Source: Paenibacillus_G filicis (GTDB lineage Bacteria; Bacillota; Bacilli; Paenibacillales; NBRC-103111). Taken from it: a stretch of DNA of 64,000 nt. The notes below the pieces were generated by a model. That model made no database searches. It was not told where the DNA came from and saw only the letters and a program-made list of their open reading frames with translations. Positions 16,442 through 25,467 of the stretch are shown in pieces. How positions within the stretch are numbered: the stretch's first letter is position 1; each line of letters starts with the position of its first letter. The stretch is taken from the NCBI RefSeq assembly GCF_038070315.1, contig NZ_JBBPCC010000003.1, positions 1-64,000 on the forward strand, given 5' to 3'. The translations under genes and the position numbers were made by a program.

Positions 16442-17191
16442 TCAAATCTCCTTTTTATCGAATACGTAAAAGCCTGCTGTAAAAAACAATATACTACACG
16501 CTGCCAGAAACATAAAGATACTAGTCAGTTTGCTCCCGGCCAAAGAGCCGCTAAGCCAGAGCATATGCCAATCCGTATACGCAGTCGGCGAATACGTGGC
16601 GAGCTGCGGTAGGAAGAACGCCATTACCTTGAACGCCACATACAATAGCAGACTAACCGTCAGCGCCGTGCTGCTGCTGGAGAAGAACTGGGCCAAGAAG
16701 GTTGCGGCGATACTCAGCACGATCAACGGGACTATAGCTGCCCCATAGGCGAGCAATCCGTCCAGGATCATTCCTATCCCTGAGGTTTGCTGGAAAAGCA
16801 GCGCCGACAAGGTGGAAGCGAGCAGTCCTGCGACCAGATACAGCGCGATATACAGCGCCAGAGCCAGCTGCTTAGAGGCAAATACTTTGAAACGGCTGAC
16901 AGGACGGGTTAGGACGAGCTTCAGCGTACGGTCGCCTTGTTCACCTGAGAATACGTCGGCCGCCCCCATGAACACGAAGAGCGGGAGAAACACCATCGTG
17001 AACAAATTGAGCATCAGGATCGGAAAATCCCTAGAGGCGATCGCTCCAATCCCTATGCCGCTTTGGAAGCGGGAAAGCAGGATGCCTGCCGCTACCGGCA
17101 GCACGATCATCACCGCGAGGAAGAACAGCGTTTTCTTCCGTGAGGCGAGCTTGATGGTTTCATTCCATACACCCGCCGTTATACTAGGCAT
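16442..17191 (-). CDS. ABC-2 type transporter permease
   Basis: A 249-residue permease with six predicted hydrophobic segments, among them TLFFLAVMIVLPVAAGIL, LLNLFTMVFLPLFVFMGAADVF and ALYIALYLVAGLLASTL, and a cytoplasmic stretch SGEQGDRTLKLVLTRPVSRFKVFASKQ. This matches bacitracin/lantibiotic-type and Nat-like export permeases. The start ATG 17191 overlaps the end of the ATPase gene by 8 bases and has AGGAGG 10 nt upstream. With the ATPase it should form an exporter or extruder. The substrate is not readable. Confidence 0.85.
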   Translation of the reverse strand: MPSITAGVWNETIKLASRKKTLFFLAVMIVLPVAAGILLSRFQSGIGIGAIASRDFPILMLNLFTMVFLPLFVFMGAADVFSGEQGDRTLKLVLTRPVSRFKVFASKQLALALYIALYLVAGLLASTLSALLFQQTSGIGMILDGLLAYGAAIVPLIVLSIAATFLAQFFSSSSTALTVSLLLYVAFKVMAFFLPQLATYSPTAYTDWHMLWLSGSLAGSKLTSIFMFLAACSILFFTAGFYVFDKKEI

Positions 17192-17924
17192 GAGCGGCAA
17201 GCCTCCTGACATCTTCGATTTCCCGTAAATACGCCTGTTCTAGCGTACCGCCCTCTTCCCGCAGTTCTGCGACAAGACCTTCCCGTACAAGGCGTCCCTG
17301 ATGAAGAATACCGATCCGGTTGCACATCAGTTCCATCTCGTGGATGAGATGGCTGGAGATCAGGAACGTGATCCGCTCTTCCCGGGCCAGCCGGACGATG
17401 ATTTCCCGAATCTGTACCATCCCCTCGATATCCAGGCCATTGGTCGGCTCATCGAGTATAAGCAATTCCGGCTTGGAGAGCATCGCGGCCGCCAGTCCGA
17501 GGCGCTGCTTCATCCCGAGTGAATACCCGGCGACCTTCTCATTCTGATAAGGCGCGAGGCCTACAATGTCCAGCACCTCGTCGATACGCTGCCGGCCGAT
17601 GCCGGGGTAAAATCGCGCGGCCAGCTCCAGGTTGCGCCTGGCGCTCATATACGTATACGCCTCCGCAGTCTCGATCAGCACGCCGACCTTGGCCATTGCC
17701 TCCTCGTAATGCGTCTTGACCGAATGGCCGAACAGCCTGACTTCGCCCCGATCCGCCCGGCTTAGTCCGGTCATGATCTTCATAACCGTCGTCTTGCCTG
17801 CGCCGTTGGGACCAAAGAAGCCGTAGATATCCCCTTGTTCGACCGTGATATTCACGTCCTCGATCCCCCGCTGATTGCTGAACTTTTTCGTAAGCTGCCG
17901 GATTTCCACGACAGACTTCATCAT
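17184..17924 (-). CDS. ABC transporter ATP-binding protein
   Basis: A 246-residue ATPase with Walker A GPNGAGKTT, the Q-loop region, the ABC signature YSLGMKQRLGLA, Walker B LLILDEPTNGLD and the H-loop ISSH. It resembles the BcrA/NatA class of ATPases that pair with ABC-2 permeases. The start is ATG 17924 (MMKSVVEIRQL), with AAGGGG 6 nt upstream; a longer in-frame version to 17972 adds 16 unrelated residues. It overlaps the permease gene. It lies between the secreted-protein gene and the permease and two-component genes, an arrangement common in antimicrobial-peptide sensing and detoxification modules. Confidence 0.9.
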   Translation of the reverse strand: MMKSVVEIRQLTKKFSNQRGIEDVNITVEQGDIYGFFGPNGAGKTTVMKIMTGLSRADRGEVRLFGHSVKTHYEEAMAKVGVLIETAEAYTYMSARRNLELAARFYPGIGRQRIDEVLDIVGLAPYQNEKVAGYSLGMKQRLGLAAAMLSKPELLILDEPTNGLDIEGMVQIREIIVRLAREERITFLISSHLIHEMELMCNRIGILHQGRLVREGLVAELREEGGTLEQAYLREIEDVRRLAAHA

Positions 17925-18056
17925 AACCCGCCCCTTGCCGGAAGAAGATAGGGAGGTGAAATGGCTGTGCATTTCGCCTCCGCCCGTTTTGCTTATTTGA
18001 TCAGGCAGATTGCCTGTTGGTGTTATAGATTCTGTCCCATGCTTGCTTTCTGCTTG

Positions 18057-18998
18057 TTATTCGTTCTTGCCGCCCCAACGCTTATGGGACAGCTCATCCA
18101 GCTTCACGTTCTCCACTTGCTTGCCTGTCAGATCCACCTTATCCGGCGTCGTGCTGTTCAGACTGGAAAGTGCCATGTCTACGTTAAGTACGATATCATG
18201 AGCAGCACCTTGGTCGTCCTTGCCCGAGATGCGGATTTCCGCCGATTGGTTGGTAATATGATTATCCGCATCGACCGTAGCATTGACCTCGACCGCGTCC
18301 ATCTTGATATCGCCTGTTAAGTGCGGCACGCTGTTGCGGATCGTCTGCAGATCAATGCCGAACGTATCGGCTTTGGCCGGCAGCGGGCGCTGGCTGGCTT
18401 GTTCCGATGTGCCATGCTTGATGGCCAGCGAGCCAATCGCATTCACGACTGCAGGAATTTGACTGCCGGACAGCTTGAAGTGAATGTCCTTCACATTACC
18501 GGCTCCCTCATTCATCGTGACATAGTCTTTCAAATTGCCGACCAGTGCATCCACCACATTCTCTACTTCCTGGATCGTTTGCGGATCAGGCGTATGTCCG
18601 CTTCCCTCGCGGGCATGCTTCTGCTTGCCTTGCTTGTCTCCAGCCTCCAGCACCTTGTACACGTCCGAGTCGTCCGTCTTCACAATTTGCTTGCCGTCCT
18701 GGTTGTATAGGTACACCTTCTGCGTCTCGGTTCCGCTCGTGACCGCAACCTCTGCGCTGCCGGAACGGTTGCCGGTATCCTGCTTGACCGTGGACTTCAC
18801 TTGAAGCAATGAATTTCCGTTATCCTTGACCGACACATCCACCAGACGGGTTACATTGTGAACGGTCGCCGTCTGCTTGACGGCAGATTTCAATGCTTCA
18901 TAGCCTGGAGCTTCGCCGACTCCCGCATATACGCTCGTCACCAGCATCATACCGCCAACCGCCACACCCAATCCCATCATCGTCAGCTTCTTATTCAT
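18057..18998 (-). CDS. Secreted protein of unknown function, first gene of ABC/two-component operon
   Basis: A 313-residue protein with a signal peptide (basic MNKKLTMMG, hydrophobic core, cleavage near VYAGVGEA) and no lipobox. The mature part is polar, with repeated beta-type stretches such as LVDVSVKDNGNSLLQVKSTV and DIKMDAVEVNATVDADNHITNQSAEIRISG. I do not recognise a family with certainty. The start is ATG 18998, preceded by GGAGG. It heads the operon containing the ABC transporter and two-component genes, 132 bases upstream of the ATPase gene, so it may be a substrate-binding, sensing or immunity accessory. A frame extending to 19061 is open but lacks a ribosome site. Confidence 0.72.
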   Translation of the reverse strand: MNKKLTMMGLGVAVGGMMLVTSVYAGVGEAPGYEALKSAVKQTATVHNVTRLVDVSVKDNGNSLLQVKSTVKQDTGNRSGSAEVAVTSGTETQKVYLYNQDGKQIVKTDDSDVYKVLEAGDKQGKQKHAREGSGHTPDPQTIQEVENVVDALVGNLKDYVTMNEGAGNVKDIHFKLSGSQIPAVVNAIGSLAIKHGTSEQASQRPLPAKADTFGIDLQTIRNSVPHLTGDIKMDAVEVNATVDADNHITNQSAEIRISGKDDQGAAHDIVLNVDMALSSLNSTTPDKVDLTGKQVENVKLDELSHKRWGGKNE

Positions 18999-19138
18999 CT
19001 CTTTGCCTCCGCTAAGCCTCTGGCTTAAATTTGGACAGCGTCTCCGCTTCCATAGATCCATCTTAGCCTGCGGCGGTTAACTGCCTCTAAAGCAGTTATA
19101 AAAGCCAGGTAAAACAATTCTTAAAATTTTATAAACTG

Positions 19139-19179
19139 CAAAAAAGCCATCTTCCCGCAAGGTTTTGCGAGAGATGGCT
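19139..19179 (-). terminator. Terminator of chemoreceptor gene
   Basis: On the minus strand AGCCATCT (19172-19179) pairs with AGATGGCT (19145-19152), with an inner GCAA/TTGC pairing, followed by a run of T at 19139-19144. Confidence 0.85.
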
Positions 19180-19194
19180 GGAATTCCTCGAATA

Positions 19195-20952
19195 TTACAG
19201 CTTAAACTGATTCACCTGCATCAGCATCTCCTCTGAAATACGGCTCACCGAGTCAGCAGAGGCTGAAATTTCCTCCATGGCTGCTAGCTGCTCCTGTGTT
19301 GCCGCGGAAATCATCTGCGCGACATCATTCGACCGTACCGCCATATGACCAATCTCCTGCAGGGAGGCGGTGATCTCCTGAGAGCTTGCAGACATTTTTT
19401 CCGCGGCGGCAGAGGTTGCCTGCACTTGGTAGACGGTGCTGCGCGTGGCAACGAGAATACGCTTGAACGCTTCGCCCGAATGACGGATCGATTCGACACC
19501 GGCTTCGACCTCCTGCTCGCCTTTGTCCATAGCCGCAGCAGCTTCGCTGATATCGAGGCGAATCGCCTGAATCAGCTCCGCCACCTGCAAGGCGGACATT
19601 TTCGAGCGCTCCGCCAGCTTCCGGACTTCGTCCGCGACGATGGCGAAGCCTTTGCCCTGCTCGCCCGCCCTGGCCGCTTCGATGGCCGCATTCAGCGCCA
19701 GCAGGTTGGTTTGCGTCGAAATATCCGTCATCGTTTCGGCGATTTCGCCAATCTGCTGCGACCGCTCGCTGAGCTTGTTGACCGTCGATGCGAGGCTTGT
19801 TACCGTTGAAGACACCGCGATCATTTGCTCCGAAGAATGGTTAATCAGCTCGTGGCCCTGCTCGGCATGAGTTAAGGTGGCCTGAGAGGCCTCGAAGGCC
19901 GTCTGTGAAGTGGCCGCGATGCGTTGCGCGCTTGCCGCCAGCTCCTCCATTGCCAGCGTGCTTTCCTGTACGCTCCCTTCCTGCGTCTCATTGCTTGATG
20001 CGACTTCCTGCGCCGATAGGGAGATTTGGTTGGTAGCCGCCGTCGTCTCGGCCAAGGTTTCGGATAAATCGCGTGAGGCGGATGACAACGTATCGGCATG
20101 GGTGAGCAGCCCCTTCGTAAGCTCACGTAGGTTATTGTGCATCATCTGGAAGGAGGCGAACAAATCGCCGATCTCGTCACGGCTATGTATAGAAAACTCG
20201 TTCTCGGACAGGTCGCCCGCTGCGACCAGCCGGGCTTGCTGCGTCAATTGCACCAGCGGTCTGGTAAGCCGCAGCGCAAACCAGGTGATCAGAATCCCGC
20301 CTGCAACCAGGCAGCCGATGAGCATATATACGGTCCCTTGCACGATGCGGGTTTGCCCATCCATATAGTCCTGGATATAGGAACCTGCGACGATCGTCCA
20401 GCCCCAGTTCGCGTTCCTGAGCGAATAGGCTATTTTCATAGCTTCGTTCGTAGAGTCGGGCAGCGGCCATCTATAGACCGTAAACCCACCGCCCTGCTGC
20501 CGTCCCTTCTCGAGCATATCCCGGATATGATAAAATCCGTCGCTCGTGTGCTTATTCAAGAAGCTCTCCCCTTCGGCCGAAGGGTGAGCCAACAGATCTC
20601 CCTGGTCGTTCAGCACAAAAAAATATCCGTGCTTGCCGATATCGATATTCGTGCTGATCGTCCGCGTACCGTCCGCTTGTTTCGGACCGAGAAGCAGCTG
20701 CTTCACCTTCTCCTGCGCTTCTTCCTTGCTAAGCGCGCCCTTCTGGACGGAGTCTTCGAAGGAGAGCATCAGCTCCGAAGCCATGTTGACCGTGTTTCGA
20801 AGATTAGCCTTCATCTGCATGTCGCTTTCGCGGGACGACGCCCAGAGGCTTATACTTGCTACGGACAGCGTCGGGATGATTAGAATGGCGAAGGAAATCC
20901 ATAATAATTTTTTTCGGATCGTGAGCCGCCACCAGCTTGTTTTCTTACTCAT
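19195..20952 (-). CDS. Methyl-accepting chemotaxis protein with Cache sensor
   Basis: A 585-residue transmembrane chemoreceptor. TM1 is at about 14-37. A periplasmic-type sCache_2 domain follows (about 42-190, with the HGYFFVLNDQGDLLAHP and NWGWTIVAGSYIQDYMD motifs). TM2 is near 196-220, then HAMP, then a long coiled-coil signalling domain with the conserved hairpin tip LALNAAIEAARAGEQGKGFAIVADEVRKLAERS. Cache sensors of this type usually bind small organic acids or amines; the ligand here is unknown. The gene is monocistronic with its own terminator. The start ATG 20952 is preceded by AGGGGGAA. Confidence 0.93.
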   Translation of the reverse strand: MSKKTSWWRLTIRKKLLWISFAILIIPTLSVASISLWASSRESDMQMKANLRNTVNMASELMLSFEDSVQKGALSKEEAQEKVKQLLLGPKQADGTRTISTNIDIGKHGYFFVLNDQGDLLAHPSAEGESFLNKHTSDGFYHIRDMLEKGRQQGGGFTVYRWPLPDSTNEAMKIAYSLRNANWGWTIVAGSYIQDYMDGQTRIVQGTVYMLIGCLVAGGILITWFALRLTRPLVQLTQQARLVAAGDLSENEFSIHSRDEIGDLFASFQMMHNNLRELTKGLLTHADTLSSASRDLSETLAETTAATNQISLSAQEVASSNETQEGSVQESTLAMEELAASAQRIAATSQTAFEASQATLTHAEQGHELINHSSEQMIAVSSTVTSLASTVNKLSERSQQIGEIAETMTDISTQTNLLALNAAIEAARAGEQGKGFAIVADEVRKLAERSKMSALQVAELIQAIRLDISEAAAAMDKGEQEVEAGVESIRHSGEAFKRILVATRSTVYQVQATSAAAEKMSASSQEITASLQEIGHMAVRSNDVAQMISAATQEQLAAMEEISASADSVSRISEEMLMQVNQFKL

Positions 20953-20994
20953 AACTAGGTTCCCCCTGACATCATGTAGTCTCTCTATAGAATT

Positions 20995-21030
20995 AAAAAC
21001 AGCAGTCCAAAGTAGCCTTTGAACTGCTGT
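20995..21030 (-). terminator. Terminator of DinB gene
   Basis: On the minus strand ACAGCAGT (21023-21030) pairs with ACTGCTGT (20999-21006), followed by a T-rich tail at 20995-20999. Confidence 0.8.
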
Positions 21031-21045
21031 CTATGGAACGCTGGA

Positions 21046-21510
21046 TTATCGTTTCAACACTTTCAGCAGGGCGGACACGAAGCCCAGATGATCGACCAGA
21101 TGCAGCGTAGTGGAGACGAGCAGTTCACCAAAGGTTTCAGCTTTCAGAAAGTTCTCTTTCACCGGCACATCCAGCTTACCGTCCAGCAAGACATGGAGCT
21201 GGTTGCGCTGGTCCTTCAACTGAGCGATCAGCAAATCCCACGCAGGCGGCTCCTCCTGCCAGTCCGACGGCTTCGTGCCGTAGGCGAACAGTTGCTGATA
21301 GTTGGCAGGGAGAACCTGACCTGGCGTATGCTCGGAAAGACCGAATACGTGAAACTCCGTGACGGTGAGCACATGCCCGATATGCCAATGCAGGTTATTT
21401 TTGAAGCCTTCCGGAATCGTGAGGCGCTGGTCCTCCGGGCAGGTCTCGACAAGCTCCAGCAATTGCTGGTGGTGTTTGTTCAAAATGTGGAATACAAATT
21501 CTGTTCTCAT
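21046..21510 (-). CDS. DinB superfamily protein
   Basis: A 154-residue four-helix protein of the DinB/YfiT superfamily. The metal ligands are visible as His residues in NLHWHIGHVLTVTEFH and near the C-terminus in TLHLVDHLGFVSALL. Members include thiol-dependent transferases (bacillithiol-S-transferase type) and uncharacterised damage-inducible proteins, so a detoxification role is possible but not shown. The start is ATG 21510 with AGGAGG upstream. It is monocistronic with a terminator close after its stop. Confidence 0.82.
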   Translation of the reverse strand: MRTEFVFHILNKHHQQLLELVETCPEDQRLTIPEGFKNNLHWHIGHVLTVTEFHVFGLSEHTPGQVLPANYQQLFAYGTKPSDWQEEPPAWDLLIAQLKDQRNQLHVLLDGKLDVPVKENFLKAETFGELLVSTTLHLVDHLGFVSALLKVLKR

Positions 21511-21564
21511 GAGTCATGACCTCCTGAATGTAATTGCATAGTTGGTAAACTCTTAAGATGTTCC

Positions 21565-22698
21565 CTAACCAAATCGCTTGGCATATGCGCCATAACCCTT
21601 GGCTTCCAATTCAGCCTTCGGTATAAATCGCAGGGAGGCCGAATTGATGCAGTATCGGAGCCCTGTCGGCTGCGGCCCGTCTTTAAACAGGTCGCCCAGG
21701 AAGGAATCCCCGTCGCGGCTCCGAACCTGCGTGCCCGACAAAAACAATCCGTGGCCCTGCTTCAACACGACATGGTCGGGGTCCAAAGGCTGTGTAAAGC
21801 TAGGCCAGCCCGTACCTGCATCAAATTTATCCTTGGAGCTGAACAGCGGTTCCCCGGACACGACATCTACGTAGATGCCTTCTTCATGGTTATCCCAATA
21901 TTCATTATGGAAGGGAGGCTCGTCGACGTTATTTTGCGTGACGTCGTACTGAAGCTTGGTCAACGTTTTTAGCTTTGCTTTCTTATCGAAATCCGGATGA
22001 TACTCGTTCTTGTCGGAAATGACCACGACCCGATCGCCTCCCCATGCCTTATTCAAAAAAGAATCTCGTCCCGAGGCCAGCTCTGTCAGCTTATAGCGAA
22101 TGGGATTTTTGTGAGCGTAGTTCTGCTGGTCTTCCTCCGCCCTGTAAAACTTGCTTGCCGCGGCAATGTCCGTGACAATTGGCTTGGCAAACCGTCCCGA
22201 GGTGGCCAGCGCCTCCCTCGAAGCTTCGGCCGATGCTTGCTGCTCCGGGCTGTTGTAGAAGACAGCCGCATGGTACCGAGAGCCGCGGTCCATGAATTGG
22301 CCTTCCGCATCCGTAGGATCGATGTTTCGCCAGAACACTTTAAGCAGCTCGCCGTACGTAATGACATCGGGATTGTAGCGAATCTGCACCGCCTCGGCAT
22401 GCCCGGTTTGGCCGGACGCTACATCCGCATAGGTCGGATTCTGCTTCTGTCCGCCTGTATAGCCGGTGACCACATTCAGCACCCCGTTCAGCTTTTCGAA
22501 GGCAGCCTCCGTTCCCCAGAAACAGCCTCCCGCCAAAACGGCGGTTTCGTATTTCGTATCGGATTTGGCAAGTGCTGCAGCCGCAGCGGGATGGGCCTCC
22601 ATCATGGGGGGCTTGCTCGACGAACCGTACGAGTAATAAACGGCCGCGGCAGCTAGAGCAACGGGCAACAGGTACAATCCAGGTTTTTTGACCTTCAA
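21565..22698 (-). CDS. msrAB: Membrane-anchored bifunctional methionine sulfoxide reductase MsrA/MsrB
   Basis: A 377-residue fusion that repairs oxidised methionine. Residues 1-27 form a signal anchor (PGLYLLPVALAAAAVYYSYG) with no lipobox, so the enzyme faces outside. The MsrA domain (about 50-205) has the catalytic motif GCFWG and GYTGG. The MsrB domain (about 230-375) has GTGWPSF, VRSRDGDS and the catalytic Cys in RYCINSASLRF. The two zinc-binding CxxC pairs of many MsrB proteins are absent: GIYVDVVSGEPLF stands where GxxVCxxCG would be, so it is the zinc-free type. The start is TTG 22698, with AGGTGG 11 nt upstream; no ATG in this frame would keep the membrane anchor. Confidence 0.92.
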   Translation of the reverse strand: MKVKKPGLYLLPVALAAAAVYYSYGSSSKPPMMEAHPAAAAALAKSDTKYETAVLAGGCFWGTEAAFEKLNGVLNVVTGYTGGQKQNPTYADVASGQTGHAEAVQIRYNPDVITYGELLKVFWRNIDPTDAEGQFMDRGSRYHAAVFYNSPEQQASAEASREALATSGRFAKPIVTDIAAASKFYRAEEDQQNYAHKNPIRYKLTELASGRDSFLNKAWGGDRVVVISDKNEYHPDFDKKAKLKTLTKLQYDVTQNNVDEPPFHNEYWDNHEEGIYVDVVSGEPLFSSKDKFDAGTGWPSFTQPLDPDHVVLKQGHGLFLSGTQVRSRDGDSFLGDLFKDGPQPTGLRYCINSASLRFIPKAELEAKGYGAYAKRFG

Positions 22699-22792
22699 TT
22701 CCCTTCACCACCTGATCTCCTCTGACTGCTTACAATTGGATTTTAACAAGATTACGCCCGGACCAAATGTGTGGGAGGTCATGAATAAAAAC

Positions 22793-22853
22793 AAAAAAAG
22801 GCCGACTTTTAAGCGCCCAAGCATGAAGATTTTCATGCTCTATGCTAAAAGTC
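22793..22853 (-). terminator. Terminator of the NarL/DesK-type operon
   Basis: On the minus strand an outer stem GACTTTTAGC (22844-22853) with GCTTAAAAGTC (22803-22813) encloses a second hairpin AGCATGAA/TTCATGCT (22820-22839), and a run of seven T follows at 22793-22800. Confidence 0.75.
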
Positions 22854-22866
22854 ATGCCTTACTGCG

Positions 22867-23529
22867 TTACAAGAGGTGACGAACTGAAAACACGGCGGCC
22901 TGCGTTCTGTCGCGCAGCCCCAGCTTGGCGATCAGATTGGACACGTGGTTTTTCACAGTCCCTTCGGTGATAAACAACAAGTCCGCCATTTCCTTGTTGT
23001 TTAAGCCTTGACCCAGCAAGCGGAGGACCTCTTTCTCCCGTTCCGTCAAGTCGTCGACCAGCTCTTGTTCATTCGGGATAAGGAAAGAAGCCGGCTCCGG
23101 CTGCTTGGAGGATATCTGCTTGAGCTCCTTGAGCAGCATGGCCGTAATATTCGGCTGCAGCACCGTTCCGCCGTTATAGACCGTTTGTACGGCACTCACG
23201 ATAGTCTCGGACGGCATGTCCTTCAATAAATACCCGTGAACGCCCTTCTCCAGAACTTGCATGATGAGCTCCGCGTCATCGAACGTGGTTAATATCAGCA
23301 CCTTCGTCTCTGGAAAATGCTTGAGAATCAGCTCCGAGCCTTCCACGCCGTCCATACCCGGCATCCGAATGTCCATCAAGACCACATCCGGCCGCAACTC
23401 CGCCACCTTGGCATACGCATCTCGCCCATCCACAGCCGTTCCCACCACTTCCAGATCCGGCTCCAGATCGAGGATGGTCGCTAGTCCCTCCCTCATTAAT
23501 CGTTGATCATCCACTATCAGAACTCTCAA
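22867..23529 (-). CDS. Response regulator, NarL/LuxR family
   Basis: A 220-residue regulator. The receiver domain (1-120) has Asp53 in VVLMDIRMPGMD and the conserved Lys in YLLKDMP. The C-terminal LuxR-type helix-turn-helix (about 152-215) has LTEREKEVLRLLGQGLNNKEMADLLFITEGTVKNHVSNLIAKLG. The start is TTG 23529, overlapping the kinase stop codon as TTGA, with GGAAGG upstream. It works with the adjacent DesK-like kinase; the target genes are unknown. No transporter or lipid gene is attached, and the operon ends after this gene. Confidence 0.92.
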   Translation of the reverse strand: MRVLIVDDQRLMREGLATILDLEPDLEVVGTAVDGRDAYAKVAELRPDVVLMDIRMPGMDGVEGSELILKHFPETKVLILTTFDDAELIMQVLEKGVHGYLLKDMPSETIVSAVQTVYNGGTVLQPNITAMLLKELKQISSKQPEPASFLIPNEQELVDDLTEREKEVLRLLGQGLNNKEMADLLFITEGTVKNHVSNLIAKLGLRDRTQAAVFSVRHLL

Positions 23530-24770
23530 GAAGTCACACCTTCCATTTCCGTTGCAGGATAAGGGAATTTCACACGAACCGCAAAGCCCATCCGGTCATC
23601 CTTCCCCCAGCTAACCTCACCGTTCCATTCTTTGACTCGCTCTTGCAGATTGATTAGTCCAAACCCAGGCTTCAGCACGGCGGGCACTTCTCCGTCATTA
23701 CCGATATGGAGAGAAAAACCGCTTTCGGAGTAAACCAACCAGATCCGGGCATGAGTTGCCTGCCCATGCTTCTTGGCATTGGTCAATGATTCCTGGACAA
23801 TGCGATATGCCGTCAGCTGAAGCTCGCCGGGTAACAGGACGGGGCTTCCTTCTACGTCAAAACTGGTTTGGACCTGGGCAAATTGAGTAAACTCCCCCGC
23901 CAGCTTGTCCAGGCTATCGTGCAGAAAGGTAGACTGAACCGGTTCATCCCGGATCGTTCTGACCGCCAGCCGAACCTCCTGCAGAGAAGACCTGACCAGC
24001 TCCTCACAGCCCAGATAAGCCTGCTCGCTGCGCGAGGCATCCACCTGGCTCAGCTTGCGTGCGGCCTGCATCTGAACGAGCAGGGCCGTCAGCTTATGTC
24101 CGACCGTGTCATGGATATCCCCGGCGATCCGCACCCTTTCCCTCGTGGCAGCCCACTCTTCCGTCTTGACCGCATAATCCTGCAATCGCTCGTGGGATTC
24201 CAGCAGCTGCGCGTACAACTGCTGCGTATTCCTGCGCGCTCCCTGATAGAAATGAATCAGCGTGCTGACAATGCCGGCGAACACAATAAACGAACAGGTC
24301 GTAAAGTAATTGATAGGATTAAGCTGTTGATACAAAAACCAGTCCACACTCCCCATGGTCACCAGGTAGAGAAACAGTAAAAACAGACTGGTGACGAGGA
24401 GCATCCGGATATTGTTCAAGAACATCAAAATAGCTAAGCTCGTAATCCCGATAAACAGCTGACTCGGAAAAAAACCGCCGATAAACACGTACCCGTACGA
24501 AGCCGATACGAGAAAATCGAGAATCAGAAGGTGAAACAACCAATTTTGTCGTTTCTTGATTCTGGCGTAGAACAAATTCACAATCAGAAAAATCGCCACG
24601 GAAAAAATAACAAAGCTGAGCTTCCAAAACATCGAAATCGACGTTTGAAAGTAAAAAGTAACGGCCAAGACCAAATCGAATACAAGCTTTAACCCAAAGA
24701 ACAGTTTCCAGGAAAGGGGACCCCTTCTTACATTCACAGCCTGGAACATCGTCGCTTGTTCCCCTCTCAT
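23526..24770 (-). CDS. Sensor histidine kinase, DesK/LiaS class (HisKA_3)
   Basis: A 414-residue kinase with five or six N-terminal hydrophobic helices (about 20-175) and almost no extracellular loop, which suggests it senses within the membrane. The HisKA_3 domain has the phosphorylated His near 219 in RIAGDIHDTVGHKLTALL. The HATPase has RIVQESLTNAKKHG and GFGLINLQERVKEW. I placed the start at ATG 24770, where GGAG lies 6 nt upstream; the ATG at 24782 has its ribosome site too close. It overlaps the response regulator gene. Confidence 0.9.
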   Translation of the reverse strand: MRGEQATMFQAVNVRRGPLSWKLFFGLKLVFDLVLAVTFYFQTSISMFWKLSFVIFSVAIFLIVNLFYARIKKRQNWLFHLLILDFLVSASYGYVFIGGFFPSQLFIGITSLAILMFLNNIRMLLVTSLFLLFLYLVTMGSVDWFLYQQLNPINYFTTCSFIVFAGIVSTLIHFYQGARRNTQQLYAQLLESHERLQDYAVKTEEWAATRERVRIAGDIHDTVGHKLTALLVQMQAARKLSQVDASRSEQAYLGCEELVRSSLQEVRLAVRTIRDEPVQSTFLHDSLDKLAGEFTQFAQVQTSFDVEGSPVLLPGELQLTAYRIVQESLTNAKKHGQATHARIWLVYSESGFSLHIGNDGEVPAVLKPGFGLINLQERVKEWNGEVSWGKDDRMGFAVRVKFPYPATEMEGVTS

Positions 24771-24894
24771 CAAGTACTCCATCCACCCTCAACGCGATTA
24801 TAGCACAGAACTTCATTCGAACGGGTCGCCCAAACATAATCTCAGGATGAGCATAAACTTAAGTAGCAAAGAGTTGCTTACAGGAGGAGATTAT

Positions 24895-25302
24895 TTGAGC
24901 AATATAGACATCGAAGGTTGTCCAGCCCCTCAGAACATTACGCTGGTTCAACGTTTACAACCGATTGTAGGTCAGACGGTAACGGTATTCCAGCCTGGAT
25001 TTCCTCAACTTACGAAAACGATAGGCAAGCTCTCGGGCGTGACCTCTTCTTCTTTTACTGTGGGATCAACGGTAGTCGTTATCCAAACATCCTTCTTTAT
25101 CGTCCTGAAAGAACGTGTAAAAACGACAAGACCCTTTGATCTGACGGCCACCGCAGAAGATATAGGTGAGCTTCGTGGGAAATTAATCCGCGTCGGCAGA
25201 GATTTTGTCGAGTTTGTTCAGATGCCGGGCCGCATAGTTCCTACCCTGTTTCCACTAAATTTGTTCACTAAAGTCATTTGCGAACGAGAACATGAGGAAT
25301 AA
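24895..25302 (+). CDS. Hypothetical two-repeat beta protein
   Basis: A 135-residue protein of unrecognised family. The start is TTG 24895 with AGGAGGAG 5-6 nt upstream, which removes 16 residues from the longer open frame. Two halves appear related: LQPIVGQTVTVFQPG...SFFIVLKER and DIGELRGKLIRVGRDFVEFVQ...LFTKVICER, each a run of beta strands ending in a hydrophobic-plus-charged strand. This resembles small Sm-like/DUF2642-type repeats of Bacillus spore and surface proteins, but the match is weak and the name is not assigned. It is transcribed divergently from the DesK-like kinase and followed by its own terminator. Confidence 0.6.
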   Translation: MSNIDIEGCPAPQNITLVQRLQPIVGQTVTVFQPGFPQLTKTIGKLSGVTSSSFTVGSTVVVIQTSFFIVLKERVKTTRPFDLTATAEDIGELRGKLIRVGRDFVEFVQMPGRIVPTLFPLNLFTKVICEREHEE

Positions 25303-25353
25303 GCTAGAATCCAATGATCCATTGCGTTAAATGGACACGATATTTCAAAATAG

Positions 25354-25391
25354 GGAGCAGATTGCCGCGTGCCGGCAACTGTTCCTTTTTT
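25354..25391 (+). terminator. Terminator after hypothetical gene
   Basis: GGAGCAGATTGCCG pairs imperfectly with CGGCAACTGTTCC across a short loop (25354-25385) and is followed by six or seven T. Confidence 0.7.
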
Positions 25392-25467
25392 ATAGATTAA
25401 CGGACAGATTAGCGCAATCAGCCTCAAAGGAAAATGCCGTGCAAGGGGTGTTAAGCGATACCGGAGT

